From positions 1-64,000 of the forward strand of contig NZ_WTYI01000001.1 of the NCBI RefSeq assembly GCF_009827445.1: a stretch of DNA of 64,000 bases, written 5' to 3'. Position 1 is the first letter of the stretch; every line of letters starts with the position of its first letter. This document shows, one piece after another, positions 15,643 through 23,736 of the stretch. This DNA is from Qipengyuania aquimaris (lineage in GTDB: Bacteria; Pseudomonadota; Alphaproteobacteria; Sphingomonadales; Sphingomonadaceae). Made by a program: the position numbers and the translations under genes. The notes beneath the pieces are model-generated. The model saw only the letters and a list, made by a program, of their open reading frames with translations. It ran no database searches and was not told the DNA's origin.

Positions 15643-16656
15643 ATGCCGCAATCCTCCTCCATCTATTCTTTGAAGGCTATTGCGCAGGCTCCCGACCATC
15701 TCGACCGGGAAGAACTCTACGCCCTTTGCAAACTTGACCCGGATTCGCCGCCCGACCTCGCCACAATGGTAAGCGAGGAGGATTACCTCGCCCTGTTGGC
15801 GCGGATCGCCGAGGCCGAAAACGGACTTCCCAAGGCGCACATCAAGCTGGGCACTTCCCTGCGCTGCGAGGATCTTGGCGCGGTTGGTCTCGCCTGGAAG
15901 AGTTCCCCGACCTTGGGCCACGGGTGGGACCGTGCACTGCGCTATGTGAGCGTTGTCGCGGGAGTGCGGGCGCTGGAGATTACACGAGGGAAGGAAACGA
16001 CCGAGATACGCTTCCTGCGACTTACCGACGAGAGCCCCAAGGGGGCCAGGCTTTCGAACGAAGCCACCTTCGCTTCTTTCACTGCTATCAGCAGGGAAGC
16101 ATCGGGAAGGGCATTCACCCCGGTGCAGGCAATCTGCGGCCACGAGTTCATCGGCGACAAGGCGTTTCTCGAGGACTATCTTGGTTGCCCGGTGGAAGAT
16201 CGTGCTGGCGTCAACGCGATGATCGTTTCGAACGCCGAAATGGCGCTACCCAATGCAGTCGGGGATGACGCGATATCGCGCTTCTTCGATCAGCGGGTCG
16301 AGGAAATGATGGCCGAGGCCCGGTCCGAATTGCCGCTGTCGCTCAAGGTGAAATCCGAAATCGGCAAGAAGCTCAGCGGAGGCGTTCCGAAGTTGTCGGA
16401 CATCGCTCTCACTCTGGGCATGAGCGGTCGCACACTCCATCGCAAGCTGGGAGAGCAGGACGCCGTGTTCCAGGATCTGGTCGACCAGGCGCGGCGCGAA
16501 CTGTCCGAACGCCTGCTGCGCACGACCGATTACCCGCTCGTGGAAATCGCGTTCCTGACAGGCTTCGCAGAGCAGAGCGGCTTTACGCGTGCCTTCAAGC
16601 GCTGGGCAGGCGAGACCCCGCGGTCCTATCGGCTGGGAGCGGTGGAGGGCCGGTGA
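15643..16656 (+). CDS. AraC-family transcriptional regulator
   Basis: A 337-residue regulator with an N-terminal arabinose-binding-like domain of the OruR/ArgR type (about residues 20-205) and a C-terminal AraC DNA-binding domain with two helix-turn-helix units (LSDIALTLGMSGRTLHRKL and DYPLVEIAFLTGFAEQSGFTRAFKRW). It stands 92 bases before the NmrA-like/DUF1772 pair on the same strand and may control it. The effector is unknown. Confidence 0.85.
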   Translation: MPQSSSIYSLKAIAQAPDHLDREELYALCKLDPDSPPDLATMVSEEDYLALLARIAEAENGLPKAHIKLGTSLRCEDLGAVGLAWKSSPTLGHGWDRALRYVSVVAGVRALEITRGKETTEIRFLRLTDESPKGARLSNEATFASFTAISREASGRAFTPVQAICGHEFIGDKAFLEDYLGCPVEDRAGVNAMIVSNAEMALPNAVGDDAISRFFDQRVEEMMAEARSELPLSLKVKSEIGKKLSGGVPKLSDIALTLGMSGRTLHRKLGEQDAVFQDLVDQARRELSERLLRTTDYPLVEIAFLTGFAEQSGFTRAFKRWAGETPRSYRLGAVEGR

Positions 16657-16748
16657 CGCCATCTGCATAAAGGCTGTCGCGCTGAGGCAAGAAGCCGCTG
16701 CCCGGATTACCTAACCCATGCTCGTCTCCAACAAGAGGGAACGAGCAT

Positions 16749-17594
16749 ATGACATATCAATCCAACGCTGAGCAATTGACGCTGGTGATCGGCGGAACCG
16801 GGAAGACCGGCGCCCGCGTTGCCGAGCGCCTAACCGCCATGGGACGCAAGGTGAGGATCGGCTCCCGGTCCTCGGCATCTGCTTTCGACTGGGATCGCGA
16901 GGCCACCTGGGAAGCGGCGCTAGAAGGCGCTTCGAGCATCTACATAACCTATTCGCCGGACCTCGCGATGCCCGGGGCCACCGACGCGATCAAGGCGCTG
17001 GTGTGGCGCGCAAGGCTTCAGGGCGTGACCCGACTTGTCTTGTTGTCGGGGCGCGGCGAAAGGGAGGCGCAGGCCTGCGAGGAAGTGGTTCAGGAAAGTG
17101 GCCTCGAATGGACCATCGTGCGTGCCAGCTGGTTCAACCAGAACTTTTCCGAAGGGGCATTCATCGAAATGGTCCGCAACGGCACAATCACCCTGCCGGC
17201 GGGCGATACTCCCGAACCTTTCATCGACACGGATGACATAGCGGATGTGGCGGTGGCGGCGCTGACCGAGGATCGCCATATCGGTGAGGTTTACGAGGTG
17301 ACGGGCCCCCGGCTCATGACCCTTGCCGAGGTGGCGGCCGATCTTTCGGCGGCGACGGGGCGTAACATCGACTTCGTGGACGTACCCCACAAGGCCTTCG
17401 TCGACAGCTTGGCCGGTTCCGGCGCTCCGGACGATGTGGTGTGGATGCTCGACTACCTCTTCTCGACCGTCCTCGATGGCCGCAACGCCTATCTCACGGA
17501 CGGGGTCGAACGGGCGCTCGGACGCAAGCCCCGGGACTTTGCCGACTACGCCCGCCAAGTAGCGGCGACCGGCGCATGGAGGGCAGCGGCATGA
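16749..17594 (+). CDS. NmrA-like atypical SDR, NAD(P)-binding protein
   Basis: A 281-residue Rossmann-fold protein. The dinucleotide motif is LVIGGTGKTGARVAERL near residues 12-28, and the pattern LVLLSGRGE with an ERE/ACEEV region follows the NmrA/QOR2-like layout. Relatives act as redox sensors or NADPH-quinone reductases. A GAGGGAACG ribosome-binding site precedes the ATG. Its TGA overlaps the ATG of the DUF1772 gene (ATGA), so the two are translated together. Confidence 0.8.
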   Translation: MTYQSNAEQLTLVIGGTGKTGARVAERLTAMGRKVRIGSRSSASAFDWDREATWEAALEGASSIYITYSPDLAMPGATDAIKALVWRARLQGVTRLVLLSGRGEREAQACEEVVQESGLEWTIVRASWFNQNFSEGAFIEMVRNGTITLPAGDTPEPFIDTDDIADVAVAALTEDRHIGEVYEVTGPRLMTLAEVAADLSAATGRNIDFVDVPHKAFVDSLAGSGAPDDVVWMLDYLFSTVLDGRNAYLTDGVERALGRKPRDFADYARQVAATGAWRAAA

Positions 17595-18094
17595 CCTATG
17601 ATTGGACTCTCTACGCCTGCCTCTTCCTGGCGCTTTGGAGCGCGATGGTCGCAGGTGTCTTCTCCGCTTTTTCCGAATTCATCATGTCGGCTTTGAGCAA
17701 AGCTGAACCGGCGAGCGGGATCGAAGCGATGCAGCACATAAATCGCGACGTGATCCGGACCAGCTTTGTCGCCGGTATCCTGGCGATACCGTTTCTCTCA
17801 GTCGCTTTGGCGATCTATGCCGTCACGGCTTACGAGGGAATTGGACGGGCGATCTTTGTTCTGGCAGCCGCAACATATGTGGTTTCGGTTTTGGGCACGA
17901 CCATTTTTGGCAATGTTCCGATGAATAACCGGCTCGATGCACTCGACGGCAAAAGGGTCGAGGCACGCGACTATTGGTCTGAATACGGCCGCAAGTGGAC
18001 GCGCTTCAACCATGTCCGTGCGCTTGGCAGCGTGCTGACTGCCGGTCTCTATCTGGCCGCCGCGATCACGCTCGTCTCGAGTAGGCAAGTGTAG
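17591..18094 (+). CDS. DUF1772 (anthrone oxygenase-like) membrane protein
   Basis: A 167-residue integral membrane protein with four hydrophobic segments. Motifs include VPMNNRLDALD and a WxxY..RWTRFNHVRALGS-like end, which are hallmarks of the DUF1772 family, whose fungal members include anthrone oxygenase. The start is the ATG at 17591, overlapping the NmrA stop; a longer frame from 17441 would run through that gene. Linkage to an SDR and an AraC regulator suggests oxidation of an aromatic or quinone-like substrate, but this is inference. Confidence 0.8.
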   Translation: MTYDWTLYACLFLALWSAMVAGVFSAFSEFIMSALSKAEPASGIEAMQHINRDVIRTSFVAGILAIPFLSVALAIYAVTAYEGIGRAIFVLAAATYVVSVLGTTIFGNVPMNNRLDALDGKRVEARDYWSEYGRKWTRFNHVRALGSVLTAGLYLAAAITLVSSRQV

Positions 18095-18291
18095 CGGTAG
18101 CGAAGGTAGAATGCCTTTCGTCCGGTGCGCGATCGAGAACCAAACCGTGGCGCCCGCGCGTACCGGCTCTTGGTTCTCAGCAGCGATATTGCAGGCGCGG
18201 ATCGAGCCAATGCGGCCATTCGTCGGTCCACGCTTCAGCACTTGAGCCGGCTCCGCCAAGGACCAAGGAACTGGTTAGGAGTAACAGGGCA

Positions 18292-18996
18292 ATGACTGCC
18301 GAAGAAGAGAAAGCGCCTTCATCGCCAAAGACAAGATGGTCCGCACTTCGGGATCTCCTGCTGGTGGTCGCAACACTTGTAATCGTGAAGCAGTCGCTGC
18401 TGCCAATGACGCAGCTCTATGCCGGTCCCGCCTCGACTTTCAGCGCGATGATCGTTGCCACCGTCCTGCTGAGGCGCAGGTCAATGGGGTGGCGAGATCT
18501 GGGGCTGCACTGGCCGGACGACTGGCCCAAGACATTTGGCCTGACCGTGTTGACGATGGTCTTCTTTCTCGTCTGCACTCAACTGATGGTGCCAGTGGCG
18601 GACCATTTCTTCGAGGACATCGGCACAAGCGACCGGTTCTCTCATGTCGAAGGAAATTGGGCCGCTTATCTGGTGATGCTGCTGCTCGTCTGGACCCATG
18701 CATCCTTCTTCGAGGAACTCTTGTTCCGGGCCTTTATCATCCATCACACGAGCCGCGCGTTCGGAGGCGGGATGAAAGCCGATATTCTCGCCTTGCTGCT
18801 GTCATCCGCATTCTTCGGTTACCGCCATGCCTATTATCAGGGCGGGCACGGCGCTCTCGTCACCGGGGCAGGCGGTTTTGCGTTCGGCGTATTTTACCTG
18901 TGGTTCGGAAGGCGAAACATCATGCCGCTGATCCTGGCGCATGGTGCTTTGAATACTTTGGGCCAGACGTTCCGCTTCCTCGGGATCAAGGACTAG
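18292..18996 (+). CDS. CPBP-family intramembrane glutamic protease (Abi)
   Basis: A 234-residue membrane protein with about six to eight hydrophobic segments. The CPBP/Rce1 motifs are complete: FFEELLFRAF (EE at about 141-142), FFGYRHAYYQGG and HGALNT. Bacterial members are linked to bacteriocin self-immunity or protein processing. The 197 bases before it show no gene. It stands alone, upstream of the acyl-CoA dehydrogenase pair, and no partner peptide gene is visible. Confidence 0.85.
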   Translation: MTAEEEKAPSSPKTRWSALRDLLLVVATLVIVKQSLLPMTQLYAGPASTFSAMIVATVLLRRRSMGWRDLGLHWPDDWPKTFGLTVLTMVFFLVCTQLMVPVADHFFEDIGTSDRFSHVEGNWAAYLVMLLLVWTHASFFEELLFRAFIIHHTSRAFGGGMKADILALLLSSAFFGYRHAYYQGGHGALVTGAGGFAFGVFYLWFGRRNIMPLILAHGALNTLGQTFRFLGIKD

Positions 18997-19128
18997 GCGG
19001 CCGTTCGCGGTCATCTGCAAGCTCAGCTTTGCCATGCCCGCGCGGATTTTTGCGCTGGGGGCTTTCGGCCAGGCGCTGCGCGTGGCAGGTAGCCATGCCT
19101 GTAATGACCCCGCGTGGAGACTGGTCCG

Positions 19129-20325
19129 ATGAATCTTGAGTTCACCGCCGAAGAACTGGCGTTTCGTGATGAGGTGCGATCCTTCATCGAGGAAAACTAT
19201 CCGAAGCATCTGGGCGATGCCGGGATGCGCGAGGACATGTCGCCTGAAGACATGGTCGCGTGGCACAAGATCTTGGGCGAGAAGGGCTGGTCGGTTCCGT
19301 CCTGGCCCGAACAGTATGGCGGCACCGGCTGGACGCCGACGCAGCGTTACATCTGGCTCGAAGAAAACGCGCGCGTGAATGCTTTCATGCCTCTTCCCTT
19401 CGGTGTCTCCATGGTCGGTCCGGTCATCTACACTTTCGGCAGCGAGGAACAGAAGGAACGCCACCTGCCCGGCATTCGCAGCGGGGATGTGTGGTGGTGC
19501 CAGGGTTACAGCGAACCGGGCGCGGGTTCCGACCTCGCCTCGCTCAAGACCACGGCCGTGCGTGACGGCGATCACTACGTCATCAACGGGCAGAAGACCT
19601 GGACCACGCTGGCGCAATATGCGGACTGGGGCTTCTTCCTCTGCCGCACCGATCCCGACGCCGCAAAGCCGCAGGAAGGCATCAGCTTCATCCTGATCGA
19701 CATGAAGACGCCCGGCGTCGAAGTCCGTCCGATCAAGCTCATCGACGGCGGATACGAGGTCAACGAAACCTGGCTGACGGATGTCCGCGTCCCGGTCGAA
19801 AACCTGGTCGGCGAAGAGAACAAGGGCTGGACCTATGCCAAGTTCCTGCTCGCCCACGAACGCAGCGGCATTGCTGGCGTGGCGCGCTCCAAGCGGGCTG
19901 TAGAAAAGCTTCGCGAAATCGCCGGCAAGGAACTGCTGGACGGCGAGCCGCTGATCGAAGACCTGGATTTCGCGCGCAAGGTCAGCCAGCTCGAAATCGA
20001 CCTTGCCGCTCTCGAAATCACCGAATTACGCACCCTTGCGGGCGAGCAGGCGGGCAAGGGTCCGGGACCGGAAAGCTCGATCCTCAAGATCAAGGGGACC
20101 GAGATCCAGCAGCGCCTGACCGAACTGACGCTGGAAGCGGTCGGCAATTACGGCGCCCCGATGTACGGCCAGATCGAGGATGCAGGTTCTAACCAGTACC
20201 CCATCGGCCCGGACTACGCGCAGCATTCTGCCGCGACCTATTTCAACATGCGCAAGACCTCGATCTATGGCGGATCGAACGAAATCCAGCGCAACATCAT
20301 CACGAAAATGATCCTCGGCCTGTAG
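19129..20325 (+). CDS. Acyl-CoA dehydrogenase, large subunit type
   Basis: A 398-residue flavoprotein, first of an adjacent pair. Fold landmarks are WCQGYSEPGAGSDLASL (FAD/substrate loop), ING-KTW and the C-terminal YGGSNEIQRNIITKMILGL. This pattern matches the PimC-like large subunit of pimeloyl-CoA-type dehydrogenases. The ATG at 19129 starts the conserved domain; an in-frame codon at 19114 is less likely. The second subunit gene begins 28 bases downstream. Confidence 0.85.
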   Translation: MNLEFTAEELAFRDEVRSFIEENYPKHLGDAGMREDMSPEDMVAWHKILGEKGWSVPSWPEQYGGTGWTPTQRYIWLEENARVNAFMPLPFGVSMVGPVIYTFGSEEQKERHLPGIRSGDVWWCQGYSEPGAGSDLASLKTTAVRDGDHYVINGQKTWTTLAQYADWGFFLCRTDPDAAKPQEGISFILIDMKTPGVEVRPIKLIDGGYEVNETWLTDVRVPVENLVGEENKGWTYAKFLLAHERSGIAGVARSKRAVEKLREIAGKELLDGEPLIEDLDFARKVSQLEIDLAALEITELRTLAGEQAGKGPGPESSILKIKGTEIQQRLTELTLEAVGNYGAPMYGQIEDAGSNQYPIGPDYAQHSAATYFNMRKTSIYGGSNEIQRNIITKMILGL

Positions 20326-20353
20326 GGCTGGCGGCGTCACGCGGAGAGACACA

Positions 20354-21484
20354 GTGGACTTCAATTTCACCGAAGAACAAGAAATGGTGCGCGACGGCCT
20401 GTCGAGGCTGGTGCGCGAGCAATACGATTGGGAAACACGGCGCGGCGCGGTCGAAAGCGACGCTGGCTGGCGTCCCGAGATTTGGGCTCAGCTGGCCGAG
20501 CTGGGCATTCTGGGAATGCCATTTTCCGAAGAAGACGGCGGCTTTGGTGGCGGGGCCGTCGATGCGATGATCGTGATGGAAGAATTCGGCAAAGGCCTGG
20601 TGGTCGAGCCGTTCCTGCCGACGGTCGTGTGTGCAGGCGGTTTCCTCAAGCATGCAGGCACCGATGCACAGAAGGAAGAGCATATCGGCGGCATCGTCGA
20701 CGGCAGCCGCGTCTACGCATTCGCCTATGCCGAACCTCGTGGCCGCTATGATCTTGCCGATCTGCAAACCACCGCGAAGAAGGACGGAGACGGCTACGTC
20801 CTGAACGGTCACAAGGCAGTCGTGGTCGGGGCCCCCTGGGCTTCCCATCTGGTGGTCACAGCACGCACATCCGGCGGACAGCGTGACCGCGACGGTGTTT
20901 CGGTGTTCGTCGTAGCCAATGATGCGAAAGGCGTGGTCAGGCGCGATTATCCCACGGTCGATGGCCGCCGCGCATCGGAAGTCTATTTCGAAAACGTATC
21001 GGTCCCTACGGACGCACTCATCGGGGAAGAGGGAGGCGCGCTGCCGCTTGTCGAACAGGTCGCCGACGAAGCTGTTGCAGCCCTTTGCGCGGAAGCTTGC
21101 GGCGCGATGAAAGTCGCCCATGCCATGACCGTCGATTATTCGCGTCAGCGCAAGCAGTTCGGCGTTCCGATCGGCAAGTTCCAGGTGCTGCAGCACCGCA
21201 TGGTCGACATGTTCACCGAGTATGAGCAGTCGGTATCCATGACCTATCTGGCGACGCTCAAGCTCGACGCGCCGGAGAAAGAGCGTAAGCGCACGGCCTC
21301 TGCAGCGAAAGTTCGCATCGGCCAGGCAGCGCGCTTCGTCGGGCAGGAAGCGATCCAGATCCACGGCGGCATGGGCATGACCGACGAACTGGCTATCGGC
21401 AGCTATTTCAAGCGGTTGACGATCCTGAATTCCGAATTCGGCGACGTCGATCACCACATGAAGCGGCACATCAAGCTCGCCTGA
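20354..21484 (+). CDS. Acyl-CoA dehydrogenase, small subunit type
   Basis: A 376-residue partner of the preceding protein (PimD-like). The start is a GTG at 20354 with GGAGAG upstream. It keeps the FAD-binding C-terminal domain (SRQRKQFGVPIGKFQVLQHR and QIHGGMGMTDELAIG), but the middle region lacks the EPGAGSD loop (it has AEPRGRYDLADL), as usual in these heteromers, where only one subunit binds substrate classically. Together they probably oxidise a medium-chain or dicarboxylic acyl-CoA. Confidence 0.85.
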   Translation: MDFNFTEEQEMVRDGLSRLVREQYDWETRRGAVESDAGWRPEIWAQLAELGILGMPFSEEDGGFGGGAVDAMIVMEEFGKGLVVEPFLPTVVCAGGFLKHAGTDAQKEEHIGGIVDGSRVYAFAYAEPRGRYDLADLQTTAKKDGDGYVLNGHKAVVVGAPWASHLVVTARTSGGQRDRDGVSVFVVANDAKGVVRRDYPTVDGRRASEVYFENVSVPTDALIGEEGGALPLVEQVADEAVAALCAEACGAMKVAHAMTVDYSRQRKQFGVPIGKFQVLQHRMVDMFTEYEQSVSMTYLATLKLDAPEKERKRTASAAKVRIGQAARFVGQEAIQIHGGMGMTDELAIGSYFKRLTILNSEFGDVDHHMKRHIKLA

Positions 21485-21506
21485 CAAAGGCCAGAGTGAT
21501 TTCGAT

Positions 21507-21548
21507 GCGGCGGCGGCACTTACCTGTGTCGCCGCCGCTTATCGTTTG
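21507..21548 (+). terminator. Intrinsic terminator after acyl-CoA dehydrogenase pair
   Basis: A 12-bp GC stem with one wobble (GCGGCGGCGGCA at 21507-21518, TGTCGCCGCCGC at 21527-21538), loop CTTACCTG, followed by TTATCGTTTG. The tail is modest. Confidence 0.6.
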
Positions 21549-21691
21549 AGCCACTCGCGGCGCTGGGTCTTGCGGAAATTTGCATTGTGGCGCTGGCTTC
21601 CTATGCTGCCGCCGGAATTGAGACGGCCCCGTTCGGGGTGAACAGACAGCAAAAGCGCCCAGCGCCAGTCAAGCGAGCCACTCCCAGGATC

Positions 21692-23377
21692 ATGGATCAA
21701 ACAAGCGACGCACCTATCGCGCCCCCTATTGTCGAACTGCCTATCAGGACTGCCGAAAGAGGATTTTACGACGGTTTCAGCCGTGCTGTGACCATTCCCT
21801 CCAAGATCATCGTGTCACTGCTGATCATGTGGGCGATCTTCTTTCCGGTCAGCGCCAGTGAGACGCTGACGGCGGCGAATTCCACGATTATTGCGTCCTT
21901 TGCAGGATGGTATGTCTATCTGGTCGCGGCCCTGATCGCGGTGTGTTTCGTGGTGGCGATTATACCGCAATCGGGCCGGTTGCGTATCGGGGCCGCGGAC
22001 GAGCAGCCGGAGTTTGGCAGGTTCTCCTGGTTCGCCATGCTCTTCGGCGCTGGGATCGGGATCGGCATGCTCACCTATTCCACCGGCGAGCCGATGGCGC
22101 ATTTCTCTAACAATCCGGAAATCATCCGCGGAGCCGTGGTGGGAGAGACGGCCGAAGCGGTGCGTTCGGCTTACCTTTATACCTTCCTCCATTGGGGCTT
22201 TGCCGCGTGGGGCTGCTATGCACTCGTTGGGCTTGCCATCGCCTATGTCTCCTATCGCCGGGGTCTGCCGCTGACGATACGCTCTGCACTGGTCCCGCTT
22301 TTCGGGCGCGTCCTGTCCGGGCCGGCGGGACACCTGGTGGATATCGTGGCCGTGGTCGCGACCATCCTCGGCGTCGCCGTCACAATGGGGCTGGGCGTGG
22401 AGCAATTCGTCGCCGGCCTGGCGCGGCTGGGGCTGGGCGACTGGTTGCTAGATGCGGATGGCTCCTCGTCCGCGTCAGCCGTCATCGTGGCTTTGCTGGT
22501 GCTTGTCGGTGCGTCGACGATCAGTGCCCTTTCCGGCGTTGGCAGGGGCATCAAATGGCTGTCGAACCTCAACATGGCGCTCTCGTTCATGCTGCTGGCG
22601 CTCTTCGTCATCGTGGGATCGGGCCTGTTCGGCCTGGAGCTGCTCGGTGTCGGGATTTACGATTACCTGCGCACACTCATTCCTGCATCGCTCACTCTTT
22701 ATCCGGGTGGCGAGACCGAAGTTGGTCAAGCCCTGGTGCAGTGGCAACTCGACTGGTCCGTTTTCTATTGGGCGTGGTGGATAGCCTTCGCGCCCTTCGT
22801 CGGCATGTTTATCGCCCGCATCTCAAGAGGGCGAACGGTTCGGGAATATGTATTCGGCGTGGTGCTGGTGCCTTCCCTCATGTGCTTTGTCTGGATGACA
22901 CTTGTCGGCGGCACGGCGATCGACCTCGAATTGAGCGGGGAAGCAGGCGGCCGCATCTTGGAGACCGGCATGTCCGACCAGCTGTACGCAACGCTGGCAG
23001 TGCTGCTTGGACCGGCTGTCGCTGCCATCGTCTCGGGCCTCGTGGTCATCCTCCTGATGACCTATCTGGTGACTTCCGCAGATAGCGCGATCCTCATCGT
23101 CAATACGATCAACGGCGCGGGCGAAACCGAGGGTGAGCGACGTCACCACATCATTTTCTGGGGCGCGGCACTGGCTTTCGTCGTGGGCAGCATGCTGATC
23201 CTTGGCGGCATCGATGCCATTCGAATAACCATGATTATCGGTGCGCTACCGTTTTCATTCGTTGTCGCCTTGATGGCGATCGCCATTCTCAAGGCGATCC
23301 TCTTCGATCTGATCCGCAAGCGACACGGAGTGCCGACAACAAGTGAAGGCTGTGCCGCTCTTTCGTCAGATGAATAG
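21692..23377 (+). CDS. BCCT-family transporter (betaine/carnitine/choline type)
   Basis: A 561-residue, 12-segment secondary transporter. Signature regions are FGAGIGIGMLTYSTGEP near residue 120 and the tryptophan-rich WSVFYWAWWIAFAPFVGMFI with the adjacent ISRGRT loop. The ATG at 21692 has AGGA upstream; the longer frame to 21587 lacks support. The GIGIGM glycine motif (rather than GMGIGV) is common in Na+-coupled members. It probably imports a compatible solute such as glycine betaine. The substrate cannot be fixed from sequence. Confidence 0.9.
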   Translation: MDQTSDAPIAPPIVELPIRTAERGFYDGFSRAVTIPSKIIVSLLIMWAIFFPVSASETLTAANSTIIASFAGWYVYLVAALIAVCFVVAIIPQSGRLRIGAADEQPEFGRFSWFAMLFGAGIGIGMLTYSTGEPMAHFSNNPEIIRGAVVGETAEAVRSAYLYTFLHWGFAAWGCYALVGLAIAYVSYRRGLPLTIRSALVPLFGRVLSGPAGHLVDIVAVVATILGVAVTMGLGVEQFVAGLARLGLGDWLLDADGSSSASAVIVALLVLVGASTISALSGVGRGIKWLSNLNMALSFMLLALFVIVGSGLFGLELLGVGIYDYLRTLIPASLTLYPGGETEVGQALVQWQLDWSVFYWAWWIAFAPFVGMFIARISRGRTVREYVFGVVLVPSLMCFVWMTLVGGTAIDLELSGEAGGRILETGMSDQLYATLAVLLGPAVAAIVSGLVVILLMTYLVTSADSAILIVNTINGAGETEGERRHHIIFWGAALAFVVGSMLILGGIDAIRITMIIGALPFSFVVALMAIAILKAILFDLIRKRHGVPTTSEGCAALSSDE

Positions 23378-23736
23378 ATGGAAGTAGTGGGCGAGAGATT
23401 TGGAGTCGGTTCCCAGTCGAAAAATGAGTATATTTACTCGTTCTTGTCGAATACCAATATCAGGCAAGTGTAGAATAGAAGTCTATTTGCGGTGAAGATA
23501 TCTACTTGCCGTAGATTTATTGAGTATTTGAAGCCGCTTGGTGTGTGTGGGTTAATTGCAACACCTGCCTTTTCAATAGGGTAGGACTCCCCGTTGCCGG
23601 TGGCCGCACTCATTTTCGGTTGCTAACCGCAATCCATTGCGCGGTTGATTTTTTGACTGCGCGAGAATTTCAGGGCGATCAGAATTTTCAATTGATCGTA
23701 CTCCGGTTCGCATTGAAACTAAGGGGCAATTCCGAC
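23378..23736 (+). other. AT-rich 359-base gap before the TonB receptor
   Basis: No convincing gene. The composition is clearly more AT-rich than the neighbours. A small inverted repeat, GAGTA-TATT-TACTC, lies near 23427-23440. The stretch probably contains the promoter and a long 5' leader of the receptor gene. Confidence 0.4.
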